Source: Saposhnikovia divaricata (lineage: Eukaryota; Streptophyta; Magnoliopsida; Apiales; Apiaceae). From it: 64,000 nucleotides of DNA. Positions within the stretch are counted from its first letter, which is position 1; each line of letters opens with the position of its first letter. Where the stretch lies: assembly GCA_036435485.1 (NCBI GenBank), contig CM071600.1:62369546-62433545 (forward strand), given 5' to 3'. The notes under the pieces are model-generated. The model was not told where the DNA came from, ran no database searches, and saw only the letters and a program-made list of their open reading frames with translations. Of the stretch, positions 32,400 through 44,706 are shown piece by piece. The position numbers and the translations under genes were made by a program.

Positions 32400-33413
32400 T
32401 GTTATTCCCAGATTACACACTTGTATAATTGTAGAAGGGGGGGGGGTTGAATACATTTCTTGATATTTATAAAATTCTGATAAGAACTTCAGAAACTTAT
32501 GAAGAGATAATTGCAATGTAAGATTTAAACACAAACACATATAAAATCAGGTGGTTAATATGCACCACCTGAAGCTTTTATTTGAAGAAAACTCTGTGAT
32601 ACAAAATGTACACAGCTGCCGTTTTACAACTCTTTGCTTCTAAAGATATTCAAGAAACCCTAAGCAAATATGTCTGTTTTCTTAACTTACAAAGAGTTGC
32701 TACACTTGGTTATATATCCCAAGTTTTACAAGTACTACTGGAATAAGATAATACTAATCTAATTCTAGTTGACTTGCTACTACACTCCAAATACACATGT
32801 AGCCGAAAGGTTGTCCTTGTGTTCAGACATGTCTCCTGCACCTTTCTTGTATTCATAGTGTAAGTGGAATGCTTCTTTCTTCTGTGTTTCCAAAGTATGG
32901 CTGCCATACTGCTTTTTGTATCTACTTTCAACTCATGAGATCTGTCAGTCAAACATGTCCTTATCAACTGCTAATCTCCAGCTAATCATAGAAATCAGTG
33001 TCAATGATTATCCGTTGATGATGTACACTGACATCCGTTGATGATGTATAGAGCAGTATCCGTTGATATTGGGACTTGAGCTGTATCCGTTGATAGAGTG
33101 GATTTGAGTTGTATCCGTTGATAGAGTTTAGTCTTCATCCGTTGATACACTTTCACTTAGACAGAATTACATAGCATAGCTTATTTACAATTGGCTACCC
33201 TATTCTGCCTATCCGTTGATAGTCAACATGACTGTGGATAAAAACACTATCAACTGAAAATATAGAGATACTGCAGTGTGCTACAAAACCTCATCCGTTG
33301 ATGAGCTACCTGTCAACGGATAGAGTTATAAATCCTCATCCGTTGACAGCTACAAAACCTTAAACAATTTGATTGATTGTGAAGTTATCATCAAGTACAA
33401 CATATTCCTAACA
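32400..33413 (-). repeat. E1 5' LTR (right copy)
   Basis: Same length as the left copy and nearly identical. It holds ten exact TCCGTTGA/TCAACGGA words (33009-33348). It includes an inverted pair, ATCCGTTGA at 33293-33301 and TCAACGGAT at 33313-33321, that can form a 9-bp stem. As the 5' LTR it should hold the promoter. Confidence 0.95.
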
Positions 33414-33722
33414 ACAGTAACATTAATTCTTGCTATCGACCTGATGTATTCCTTGAATCTTGAACAAATACATGAACTTCTTCCAAGATATACAATTATT
33501 ACATGACAGTAATTTATTTGATTACAAGAACACACTCTGGCTGTGACAGTATGTTCTACTTAGTAAAAACTAAGCAAGATAAAATCTAGTTAAGTTGTCT
33601 CTAAGCTATCACCCATAAATCCCAACAATCCTTTCCAACAGAAAGTAATTAACTCTGCGCTTCACTATTTCAGAAGTTAATTTGAGGTCACTAGATATCA
33701 ATTTTGACTCAAACACCATAGT
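33414..33722 (-). pseudogene. E0: C-terminal end of its third ORF and 3' flank, between E1 and E2
   Basis: After the E1 duplication (33414-33418), E0 resumes with TGACAG-rich DNA. On the minus strand, the end of an open frame enters from E2 at 33717 (VFESKLISSDLKLTSEIVK) and stops at TGA 33609-33611. The same frame is found on the far side of E2, ending at 44707, so these were joined before E2 inserted. Confidence 0.6.
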
Positions 33723-36700
33723 TATAACGCCCTAGAAATATCGTATTTACAATTATTATTATTTAATATTAAATGTGGATTATATGAGGTGATTTTTTTT
33801 TAGGATTTAATATATGTGACATCATATTTACATGTTTATATGATGATTTATATCGGAAATGTGGGTCTATGTATTTTTATTTGAATTTTCGTGATTAAAA
33901 TCTATTTAAATCATGCATTATTGATCTTTGAAATTTTTATAAAACCATCGGAGTATTTTAAAATCCTGAAATCTTTTATGTTATCCTCTTTATAATATTA
34001 TTTAGTTTTTAAAATTATTTAAAAAATTATTTTGGGTGTTTCATTATTTTAAAATGATTTTAAGAGTTTTATTTCATATAAAGGATCGTTATTTGTAAAA
34101 TTCATATTTAATTCATTTTTGATCCTAAAAATATTTTAAAAATATGTGGGCATCCGTAATTTTGTACTCTACATTTTAAAAATGAAAAGATTTAATGTTT
34201 TCATTATTTTAAACGGCTATTTAATTGATTTTTTAGTATAAAAGTATGTTTATGTTCCTTATTTCTTTAACTCTTAAAACCCAGATCTTTTTCTTGTGGT
34301 CTCCAGAATCTTCTCGGCTGTTTTTTTTTCTCCCTTTTCCATTTCTCTTCATCTCTCTCAAACTCTCTCTCAAATTAACCTCTCAAATCTCTTGCTCACT
34401 CTTCTCTTTTCCTTGATAACTTATCTATATGACAACCTCTCCATCTTTTCTGTGTTTTTGTGCTGTCCGTGTCCTGCTATGTGCGGAGTATGTGTAGTTG
34501 CCGCGTGGTTGAGCTATGGGTGTTGTGGTGTGGGTTCGTGGTGGCTGGATGTGGGCGTAATTGGTGTGTACAAGCGAGGGGATGGTGCTGGTGGTGTGAG
34601 AACCGATTGTAAGAAGGAGGCAGGGGAAGCGGGTGGTGCTCGTGTGAGTGTCGAGCAAGAAGAAGAGCAAGGACAGTGTGTTTAGGTGGCCGGGGGGGGG
34701 GGGGTGTGTGTGTGCACCTGGTGCGTAGCTGAGTGTGGGTTGGGAGTGAGATTAAGAGTAAGGAGGTGCAGGTGTGAGTTGCCGAGGATGGTAATTGGTA
34801 AGTAGGTTCTCCGTGATTCTTGTTTCTTCTGGGTGTGAGTCGACTTTCGAGCTCGGTTGTTTTGTTGTTGGGTTGAATGAAATGGTTTGTGGTGGCTGTA
34901 GGTGTTGCTCAAAGAAGGCAGGGGAGGAAGTTGCTGAACAGGAGAGTGGTGCGCGGTATGGAATTTACAGCAGGAATTCTACTAGTGTGTGGTTCATTAA
35001 ATTGGAGGAGGGAGGCAGGAGTTGCCGCAGTGTGTGGTTGTATTGAGTTTTATGTTGTTCGTTATGTGTGATTGTGGGAGTATGTGTGTCTCAACAAATG
35101 TACTACTGGTGGGTATATGCTATAGTGGTACGAGGGTGTAGTAATGGTGCAGTTGCAATTAAGTTATTGCTGCTTGTATGTAAAATGTGGTATAATTTGG
35201 TTGATTTAGTAGAATTCTAATTGTTAGCAATTGTTGTTGTAATTAGTTAATTATTTGGTGAATTTTGAGTTTATGAATTATAAAAGATGATAGTATGATT
35301 AATTGGAATTGTGTGAGCATGGAAGAGACTAAGGCAGGAGAGGTGATGTTTGTGATTAAGAAGGTGGTGGTGTGCCCTGAAATTTGTTAAGGTGTAGTGT
35401 AAGAATTCATATCATGTTGGTAATTGCTGGTTTATACAGGTCTTGTGGTTAGAATTTCAATGGAAATGTTAGCATAAATTCACTAAAACTATACATGAGC
35501 TACGATGTTGTTTCTAGGATAATTAGTGTGATAGTCCAAATTGTATTTGAATAGTAGATTATAGTGTATGCTTGTTAGTAGTTAGTAAATCTTTTAATTG
35601 CGACTCTTTGTAGTTTTAAGTATTCATTTTGTTCATTGCAGTCATAACCAATAACCTAGAATTGAATTACAAATAGTGTAACGATGTTAAGTATCCGGAT
35701 TGGCAGAAGTGTGTCAGCTTATGATATCGGTAAGGTGTGTTAAGTTAATTTTAAAGCAAAGGATTCTTGACTGCTTATTTGAGTTGGTTATATTTCGCCA
35801 GGTTAGTCTATATTTTAAAGGAGGTGCTGTCAAATTTTATTTATTTATTTATTTATTTTGCTAGAATTATTATGTCATTCGTACAACAATTAGATAAGAG
35901 TATTTGTAAATAAATATGATATACGTGGTAACAGGTATAAGTATAAGTTAAAAATTTGTGCTAAGTGTTATGTGATTTACGTGATTATATTTTATTAATA
36001 TTTTGGGAATATGATCTATATGAGCTATATGTGATAAATTGTAAAGCGTTATAGGATGCGTTTGGGTAGAATAAAGATAGACGAGTAAGGTTATAAGAGT
36101 ACTGATGTAGTACTTTATTTTTTATATAGGTACCAGTGAGAGGTCAGTTGGGAGCAGTACGAGTATAAAAAGGGAAATTTTGGAGAGGAAGGAAAAGCTT
36201 CAGAGATGACGAGTATTATTGAGCAAAGGCCAATGTATAAAGAAGTAGAGTTGGATGTAAAGTGATAAGGAGTTGAAGTAGTGGAAACGGAAACCCTGTG
36301 TATTGAGGCAAGTATACTATCCCTCACTTATTGTTCAAGTGAAGTGAAATCCTCATGTATTATTTATATGTTCTTTCGAATCCATTCTTGCGAGCATTTA
36401 TTTCCTTCATAATTATTCTGAATGATGTGAGCCTGTCTTTATTATTTTTAAGGTTTTCTTCTAAATCGTTTTGCTAGGATCTACCCCCCCTTTCTTTTTG
36501 TTGCAAGTGGCTCGAACCTTGTATTTAAGCTCATATTTCCTCAAACTGCTTATGAACTATTGTTTCAATCTTTATACCTTACCCTCATTCTTTTTAATTA
36601 TTGTTGAAGCCTTTATACCTTATTGATTATTCCTTATAAATTATTGTAGAACACTCGGGCCTTACTTATCCTTATGAATCATTATTTAAACTTATATACC

Positions 36701-38110
36701 CTATTAATTACCTTGTTTCCTGTCGAACCATAATCCTTGACTTATAATTTATGCCTTGTTTTAACTTAGTCTTTTCCTTATGCTTACTCCTTTAAGCTAT
36801 ACCAGCATAATCAAACTTCATAACCCTTGAATTAAATTCTAGAATCCTAAACCCTTGTTTTATTCTTTATTAACTAACGACTTTTCATTTGTTTATAACC
36901 AATGTATTGCTCAAATCTTCCCTTGAACTTCAGATTCCTTTATTCCAGAATTCTTATATAAATTGCTGTTAAATTCCTAGAATCTTAACAATTGATTTGT
37001 TCTTTAATTGATAAATGTTTCCTTGTTAATTGATATATGATTCTGTTTTGTTGAACCATGTCATGTTTAGTTCAATCTTTTTGCTTTGTTTTTATGATTC
37101 CTTATATCGAATGCTTCCCTGGCCCTTAATCTTTTATTATTGTTCATTAAAATTGATTAATTGTTTAAAGATGTTTTTAAAATTCCTTATACTGGGCTGA
37201 TCTGTTATCAGTGAGTATAAAGGACTTAAAAATGAAATGTTTTAAATTATTAATAAACAGTTATAAATTGGAAAAGCGTAGGAGGCTAGGGTGGTCCTAG
37301 TCCAGCACCTTTATTTAGCATAAGAGGCTAGGGTGGTCCTAGTCCAGCATTAAAGGCCAATGTGTTGCCTAATTGGGAACCCAATTTCAAAGGAATGGGG
37401 ACTTTACGTGGCTGATCACCCGTATTGTCCGTAATCAGGAGAATAATACAATCAACTTAAATGCTTTTAAAAAGTTTTATGAAAAGTATGTTTTGATGGA
37501 AAGAAACGTTTTTGAGAAAAGGTTATGATATAAAGAAAAATGGAAAGTTTTATGCTATGATAGAAATTGAGTTATTTCCTTGAGATTAGTTTGATCATTG
37601 ATATTGTTTATAAATGAAATATTATAAAATCGTTGTTCACTATACTATGCACTTGCTGAGCGTTCTTTGGCTCACTCTTGCTTTGTTTTACCTAACCCTT
37701 TGCAGTTAGGTTTAAGGATGGTCTACTTATATTTTCAAATGCGAAGGAGAGCGAGGATGATCCTATTCAGAATAGATTTCAGAGCTAACGCGGGCGAGCA
37801 CGGTTTTGGATTAAGCTACAGATTAGATGGTATAGTGACTTGTATTTATAGCAGAGATAGAAGTTGTAATAATTTGTGTAGTATAAATTCTTGTTTCATA
37901 CCATAACCTGGAATTGATCCTCGGTGAGGAATCGTTGGTGTATTAAGTTTTATTTGTATTTGTTAAATTGGAATTTGTTTTTGGGTTGAAAACAGGTGGA
38001 TAGTCCTAATTACGAATACTTCATGTCGAAATTTTCTAAAATTCCCCTGTATCAAAGTCTATTTTATTATAAATAGTATATTTTCAGTATTGGGAAGTCG
38101 GGGCGTTACA
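33723..38110 (+). repeat. E2 5' LTR
   Basis: 4,388 bp. Contains a G run near 34693 (about 13 G), TTTA repeats near 35840 and a doublet of hairpin units at 37284-37349. Short open frames (for example 34296-34685 and 37667-37906) recur in the other LTR but have no recognisable domain. Confidence 0.93.
37284..37349 (+). repeat. two hairpin units in the E2 LTR
   Basis: GGCTAGGGTGGTCCTAG followed by TCCAGCA occurs at 37284-37307 and again at 37326-37349, 42 bp apart. Each has CTAGG/CCTAG arms around GTGGT. The pair recurs at 43875-43940 in the other LTR. It lies some 760 bp before the LTR end, so it may be in the transcribed leader. Confidence 0.85.
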
Positions 38111-38113
38111 GGT

Positions 38114-38125
38114 TGGTATCAGAGC
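38114..38125 (+). other. E2 primer binding site
   Basis: TGGTATCAGAGC three bases after the LTR, initiator tRNA-Met type. Confidence 0.9.
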
Positions 38126-40301
38126 GACAGGTTATGGTCACTGAAACAAGTTAGGATAATTAGGTGTAAGTTCTTAGGTGGAACGATTTAGGATAAGATT
38201 CGCCTTAGGATGTTAGGACGACTTTTGCGACGTTATTTGGTATTTCGACATATCGCGCGAGCAGAAATTCGATTCACCCGGAGACTCAACTAGGACGTGA
38301 CAGATAATTCGGAACAACATACGCTAAATAGACGACTGGAGCTATCGGCTTGGAAGATGCTACGTGCAGACCTTCGTGTACCTTCTAGAGTTTCTTTTCC
38401 GACCTTAGTTACCCCGCGAGCGATATAGAAAGTGCGAAAGGATTGTAAACAAGATGTGATATGCGATTACTGGCTTCAGTTGGAGGAATGGCGTGGTCAT
38501 TCATTACTAGCCATTGATTTCATTTAATTTATCGATTAAAGAGATTTAACCTTTCTTTCTATTTCTTCTTATTTTGATAATACCCCATCACCTTTGATAA
38601 TCAACTATATTTCAACTGATGACGAATTTTTCAGAATCATTTAAACATATTCCTATTTTTCAGCGATACCTCTATTTTCCAGGGGATCATTTGATTCAGC
38701 ATAGTGCATATAAGTTACTGAGACCCTTGAATTATTTCTATTTTCCCCTGAATATTTGCTATTCTTTATTCAAACTGGGATGAACAACCCTATGTATGTA
38801 GGGGATTCAGGGATATCTTATCTATATGATAGAAGTCTAGTGGGACGCCACTGATTGTGTTTGTCATGAAAGTACAGAAGACTGGCCCCCTTCTTGTGCT
38901 ATGACGGTTGACCTAAGTGTCAAATGCAGCCTGAAAATAGTTCAATGATCATATTGATCTCTCGGTTAAATTCTTTTACAAAATTCCTATCAAGTAAAAC
39001 TCATCTTATATCCATACATGTTAACACCTGTCTATTTCATTAATTCCTTTTGCTATAAATCTTTATGACTTCTAAAGTTATCAGTGATGGAAAGCACTAA
39101 AGATGGAGATGATGACATTCTAAGTGGTCTGAGATACAATTACGTCGACAAAGAATTGATTAATCAAGTTTGAGGAACTGATGTCGTTGAAGCGGGAATT
39201 GAGTATCAAGGTAGATTGCTTATTAGATTGATTACTACTAGAATAGATGATCAGTTTCAAGGAGTCAAAATCGAATGACATCTCAAGAAATTCAAGGATA
39301 TGAGAAGAGCATATATACGATTTTTAAATACGAGCTTTGCAATTGGAAGAACTAAAATTTTCAGGATGTGACGAAAGGATCCAAGTGAAAGCCGTGACGA
39401 CGAAGCAGTAATGAATCTAGAAAGGCCTAAGATGCCAGCAGAGATCGAAAACTTTGAAGGACCAGCTAGGAATTATCGAAGGTTGTCAAATATTTCACCA
39501 AGATAACTATAGCAGTGGACAAGCCTACAAACTAGGAAACGGCGGGATAAAGGTGGAGAAAGCTTTCGGGAGTCGGAAGAGATTGAAAACCGTCCCAGTG
39601 TTAGTAGTGCAACCGGACGAACAAGGAAAGATTGAAAATACCCCGGGAATAGTTTGAATTGCAAATAAGATATATACGTTTCGAGGTAATGGTTATTAGT
39701 TGGGAAAAGGTTACTCAGTAAAACAATGGGATTGAGGATGGATAGAAGTTTCCCAATTATTCCCTCCTCGAGTAACATTGTACGTGAAAGGGGAGTAAGA
39801 ATGATTGGGGGGTTTCTTGATGTTCTTTTTCTCAAAGTTTTATCTGGGGCAATCTGAATTATGATTAGGAGCGTAGAAGTGGTATCAATTATTTTAGTCG
39901 CGTGGATTTCGTTTTAAAGATTTATTATTTACCTGTTTACTTCAAATCAAGGCAGGTTTTGTTTTAGTATTGCATATGAATGGATTATTATGGATGAATG
40001 AGTCATTAATAGAGGCGTTGTGCACAGGGCATAGTCCATTATACGAATAGGTCATGTCCAATTTTCGGTAGAAAAGGATCGTCACGTGAGAGTGATCAGT
40101 ATCTAGAATTAACGAGACATGCAAACCAAAGGATTAAGTTTATATTAGAAATTCGAAGGCCTACAGGATGAGCCTATCGATATGTGAATTGAGATAAAGG
40201 AATGCTAGTGTGGAAGAAATGACATGGAAATTGAAGGAGAAACGGTTGAGTAATACAGTCATGATGTTTCTTAAGATTGATTCTGAGGACAGAATCCTAT
40301 T

Positions 40302-40314
40302 AAGGGGGGAAGGA
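40302..40314 (+). other. E2 polypurine tract
   Basis: AAGGGGGGAAGGA, directly before the 3' LTR. Confidence 0.85.
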
Positions 40315-43300
40315 TATAACGCCCTAGAAATATCGTATTTACAATTATTATTATTTAATATTAAATGTGGATTATATGAGGTGATTTTTTTTAGGATTTA
40401 ATATATGTGACATCATATTTACATGTTTATATGATGATTTATATCGGAAATGTGGGTCTATGTATTTTTATTTGAATTTTCGTGATTAAAATCTATTTAA
40501 ATCATGCATTATTGATCTTTGAAATTTTTATAAAACCATCGGAGTATTTTAAAATCCTGAAATCTTTTCTGTTATCCTCTTTATAATATTATTTAGTTTT
40601 TAAAATTATTTGAAAAATTATTTTGGGTGTTTCATTATTTTAAAATGATTTTAAGAGTTTTATTTCATATAAAGGATCGTTATTTGTAAAATTCATATTT
40701 AATTCATTTTTGATCCTAAAAATATTTTAAAAATATGTGGGCATCCGTAATTTTGTACTCTACATTTTAAAAATGAAAAGATTTAATGTTTTCATTATTT
40801 TAAACGGCTATTTAATTGATTTTTTAGTATAAAAGTATGTTTATGTTCCTTATTTCTTTAACTCTTAAAACCCAGATCTTTTTCTTGTGGTCTCCAGAAT
40901 CTTCTCGGCTGTTTTTTTCTCCCTTTTCCATTTCTCTTCATCTCTCTCAAACTCTCTCTCAAATTAACCTCTCAAATCTCTTGCTCACTCTTCTCTTTTC
41001 CTTGATAACTTATCTATATGACAACCTCTCCATATTTTCTGTGTTTTTGTGATGTCCGTGTCCTGCTATGTGCGGAGTATGTGTAGTTGCCGCGTGGTCG
41101 AGCTATGGGTGTTGTGGTGTGGGTTCGTGGTGGCTGGATGTGGGCGTAATTGGTGTGTACAAGCGAGGGGATGGTGCTGGTGGTGTGAGAACCGATTGTA
41201 AGAAGGAGGCAGGGGAAGCGGGTGGTGCTCGTGTGAGTGTCGAGCAAGAAGAAGAGCAAGGACAGTGTGTTTAGGTGGCCGGGGGGGTGTGTGTGTGCAC
41301 CTGGTGCGTAGCTGAGTGTGGGTTGGGAGTGAGATTAAGAGTAAGGAGGTGCAGGTGTGAGTTGCCGAGGATGGTAATTGGTAAGTAGGTTCTCCATGAT
41401 TCTTGTTTCTTCTGGGTGTGAGTCGACTTTCGAGCTCGGTTGTTTTGTTGTTGGGTTGAATGAAATGGTTTGTGGTGGCTGTAGGTGTTGCTCAAAGAAG
41501 GCAGGGGAGGAAGTTGCTGAATAGGAGAGTGGTGCGCGGTATGGAATTTACAGCAGGAATTCTACTAGTGTGTGGTTCATTAAATTGGAGGAGGGAGGCA
41601 GGAGTTGCCGCAGTGTGTGGTTGTATTGAGTTTTATGTTGTTCGTTATGTGTGATTGTGGGAGTATGTGTGTCTCAACAAATGTACTACTGGTGGGTATA
41701 TGCTATAGTGGTACGAGGGTGTAGTAATGGTGCAGTTGCAATTAAGTTATTGCTGCTTGTATGTAAAATGTGGTATAATTTGGTTGATTTAGTAGAATTC
41801 TAATTGTTAGCAATTGTTGTTGTAATTAGTTAATTATTTGGTGAATTTTGAGTTTATGAATTATAAAAGATGATAGTATGATTAATTGGAATTGTGTGAG
41901 CATGGAAGAGACTAAGGCAGGAGAGGTGATGTTTGTGATTAAGAAGGTGGTGGTGTGCCCTGAAATTTGTTAAGGTGTAGTGTAAGAATTCATATCATGT
42001 TGGTAATTGCTGGTTTATACAGGTCTTGTGGTTAGAATTTCAATGGAAATGTTAGCATAAATTCACTAAAACTATACATGAGCTACGATGTTGTTTCTAG
42101 GATAATTAGTGTGATAGTCCAAATTGTATTTGAATAGTAGATTATAGTGTATGCTTGTTAGTAGTTAGTAAATCTTTTAATTGCGACTCTTTGTAGTTTT
42201 AAGTATTCATTTTGTTCATTGCAGTCATAACCAATAACCTAGAATTGAATTACAAATAGTGTAACGATGTTAAGTATCCGGATTGGCAGAAGTGTGTCAG
42301 CTTATGATATCGGTAAGGTGTGTTAAGTTAATTTTAAAGCAAAGGATTCTTGACTGCTTATTTGAGTTGGTTATATTTCGCCAGGTTAGTCTATATTTTA
42401 AAGGAGGTGCTGTCAAATTTTATTTATTTATTTATTTATTTATTTATTTTGCTAGAATTATTATGTCATTCGTACAACAATTAGATAAGAGTATTTGTAA
42501 ATAAATATGATATACGTGGTAACAGGTATAAGTATAAGTTAAAAATTTGTGCTAAGTGTTATGTGATTTACGTGATTATATTTTATTAATATTTTGGGAA
42601 TATGATCTATATGAGCTATATGTGATAAATTGTAAAGCGTTATAGGATGCGTTTGGGTAGAATAAAGATAGACGAGTAAGGTTATAAGAGTACTGATGTA
42701 GTACTTTATTTTTTATATAGGTACCAGTGAGAGGTCAGTTGGGAGCAGTACGAGTATAAAAAGGGAAATTTTGGAGAGGAAGGAAAAGCTTCAGAGATGA
42801 CGAGTATTATTGAGCAAAGGCCAATGTATAAAGAAGTAGAGTTGGATGTAAAGTGATAAGGAGTTGAAGTAGTGGAAACGGAAACCCTGTGTATTGAGGC
42901 AAGTATACTATCCCTCACTTATTGTTCAAGTGAAGTGAAATCCTCATGTATTATTTATATGTTCTTTCGAATCCATTCTTGCGAGCATTTATTTCCTTCA
43001 TAATTATTCTGAATGATGTGAGCCTGTCTTTATTATTTTTAAGGTTTTCTTCTAAATCGTTTTGCTAGGATCTACCCCCCCTTTCTTTTTGTTGCAAGTG
43101 GCTCGAACCTTGTATTTAAGCTCATATTTCCTCAAACTGCTTATGAACTATTGTTTCAATCTTTATACCTTACCCTCATTCTTTTTAATTATTGTTGAAG
43201 CCTTTATACCTTATTGATTATTCCTTATAAATTATTGTAGAACACTCGGGCCTTACTTATCCTTATGAATCATTATTTAAACTTATATACCCTATTAATT

Positions 43301-44701
43301 ACCTTGTTTCCTGTCGAACCATAATCCTTGACTTATAATTTATGCCTTGTTTTAACTTAGTCTTTTCCTTATGCTTACTCCTTTAAGCTATACCAGCATA
43401 ATCAAACTTCATAACCCTTGAATTAAATTCTAGAATCCTAAACCCTTGTTTTATTCTTTATTAACTAACGACTTTTCATTTGTTTATAACCAATGTATTG
43501 CTCAAATCTTCCCTTGAACTTCAGATTCCTTTATTCCAGAATTATTATATAAATTGCTGTTAAATTCCTAGAATCTTAACAATTGATTTGTTCTTTAATT
43601 GATAAATGTTTCCTTGTTAATTGATATATGATTCTGTTTTGTTGAACCATGTCATGTTTAGTTCAATCTTTTTGCTTTGTTTTTATGATTCCTTATATCG
43701 AATGCTTCCCTGGCCCTTAATCTTTTATTGTTGTTCATTAAAATTGATTAATTATTTAAAGATGTTTTTAAAATTCCTTATACTGGGCTGATCTGTTATC
43801 AGTGAGTATAAAGGACTTAAAAATGAAATGTTTTAAATTATTAATAAACAGTTATAAATTGGAAAAGCGTAAGAGGCTAGGGTGGTCCTAGTCCAGCACC
43901 TTTATTTAGCATAAGAGGCTAGGGTGGTCCTAGTCCAGCATTAAAGGCCAATGTGTTGCCTAATTGGGAACCCAATTTCAAAGGAATGGGGACTTTACGT
44001 GGCTGATCACCCGTATTGTCCGTAATCAGGAGAATAATACAATCAACTTAAATGCTTTTAAAAAGTTTTATGAAAAGTATGTTTTGATGGAAAGAAACGT
44101 TTTTGAGAAAAGGTTATGATATAAAGAAAAATGGAAAGTTTTATGCTATGATAGAAATTGAGTTATTTCCTTGAGATTAGTTTGATCATTGATATTGTTT
44201 ATAAATGAAATATTATAAAATCGTTGTTCACTATACTATGCACTTGCTGAGCGTTCTTTGGCTCACTCTTGCTTTGTTTTACCTAACCCTTTGCAGTTAG
44301 GTTTAAGGATGGTCTACTTATATTTTCAAATGCGAAGGAGAGCGAGGATGATCCTATTCAGAATAGATTTCAGAGCTAACGCGGGCGAGCACGGTTTTGG
44401 ATTAAGCTACAGATTAGATGGTATAGTGACTTGTATTTATAGCAGAGATAGAAGTTGCAATAATTTGTGTAGTATAAATTCTTGTTTCATACCATAACCT
44501 GGAATTGATCCTCGGTGAGGAATCGTTGGTGTATTAAGTTTTATTTGTATTTGTTAAATTGGAATTTGTTTTTGGGTTGAAAACAGGTGGATAGTCCTAA
44601 TTACGAATACTTCATGTCGAAATTTTCTAAAATTCCCCTGTATCAAAGTCTATTTTATTATAAAGAGTATATTTTCAGTATTGGGAAGTCGGGACGTTAC
44701 A
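40315..44701 (+). repeat. E2 3' LTR
   Basis: 4,387 bp, nearly identical to 33723-38110. It has fewer G in the run near 41281 (7) and more TTTA units near 42420. Ends GACGTTACA, then TSD atagt. Confidence 0.93.
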
Positions 44702-44706
44702 ATAGT

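Larger units (their letters stand above)
20386..33413 (-). mobile_element. E1: nearly whole SIRE/Maximus-like Ty1/Copia retrotransposon, 13.0 kb
   Basis: Two 1,014-bp LTRs (20386-21399 and 32400-33413) differ at about 7 sites by eye, and both flanks carry TSD acagt. Reading on the minus strand the order is LTR, PBS, gag, protease-integrase-RT-RNase H, a large third ORF, polypurine tract, LTR. Protease and integrase before RT define Copia; the extra ORF after RNase H and the length point to the SIRE/Maximus group. At 1.3e-8 substitutions per site per year (an assumed plant rate), 0.7% divergence gives about 0.3 million years. At least three lesions break its ORFs. It is inserted in E0. Confidence 0.95.
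38111..40314 (+). pseudogene. E2 internal region, non-coding with an integrase tail remnant
   Basis: 2.2 kb between the LTRs with no long ORF. Near the end, at 40208-40312, the text MTWKLKEK followed by EDRILLRGEG resembles the C-terminal tail of Gypsy chromovirus integrases (a TWE-type box, then FxDxILLRGG) just before the polypurine tract. So E2 comes from a Gypsy ancestor that lost its genes. I recognise nothing in 38130-40200. Confidence 0.65.
33723..44701 (+). mobile_element. E2: LARD-like Gypsy derivative, 11.0 kb
   Basis: LTRs of 4,388 bp (33723-38110) and 4,387 bp (40315-44701) flank only 2.2 kb of internal DNA. TSD is atagt (33718-33722, 44702-44706). By eye the LTRs differ at about 14 substitutions plus length changes in G and TTTA runs, about 0.3%, so the insertion is very young (about 0.1 million years at 1.3e-8). 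Both LTRs start TATAACGCCC rather than TG and end GGGRCGTTACA. No intact gag or pol is present, so it must have been moved by another element. Long LTRs with a short non-coding centre fit the LARD class. Confidence 0.9.

Noticed and set aside
34296..35071. Open frames in the E2 LTR, repeated at 41068-41654
   Set aside because: They recur only because the LTR is duplicated, have skewed composition (runs of G and GT) and no recognisable domain.
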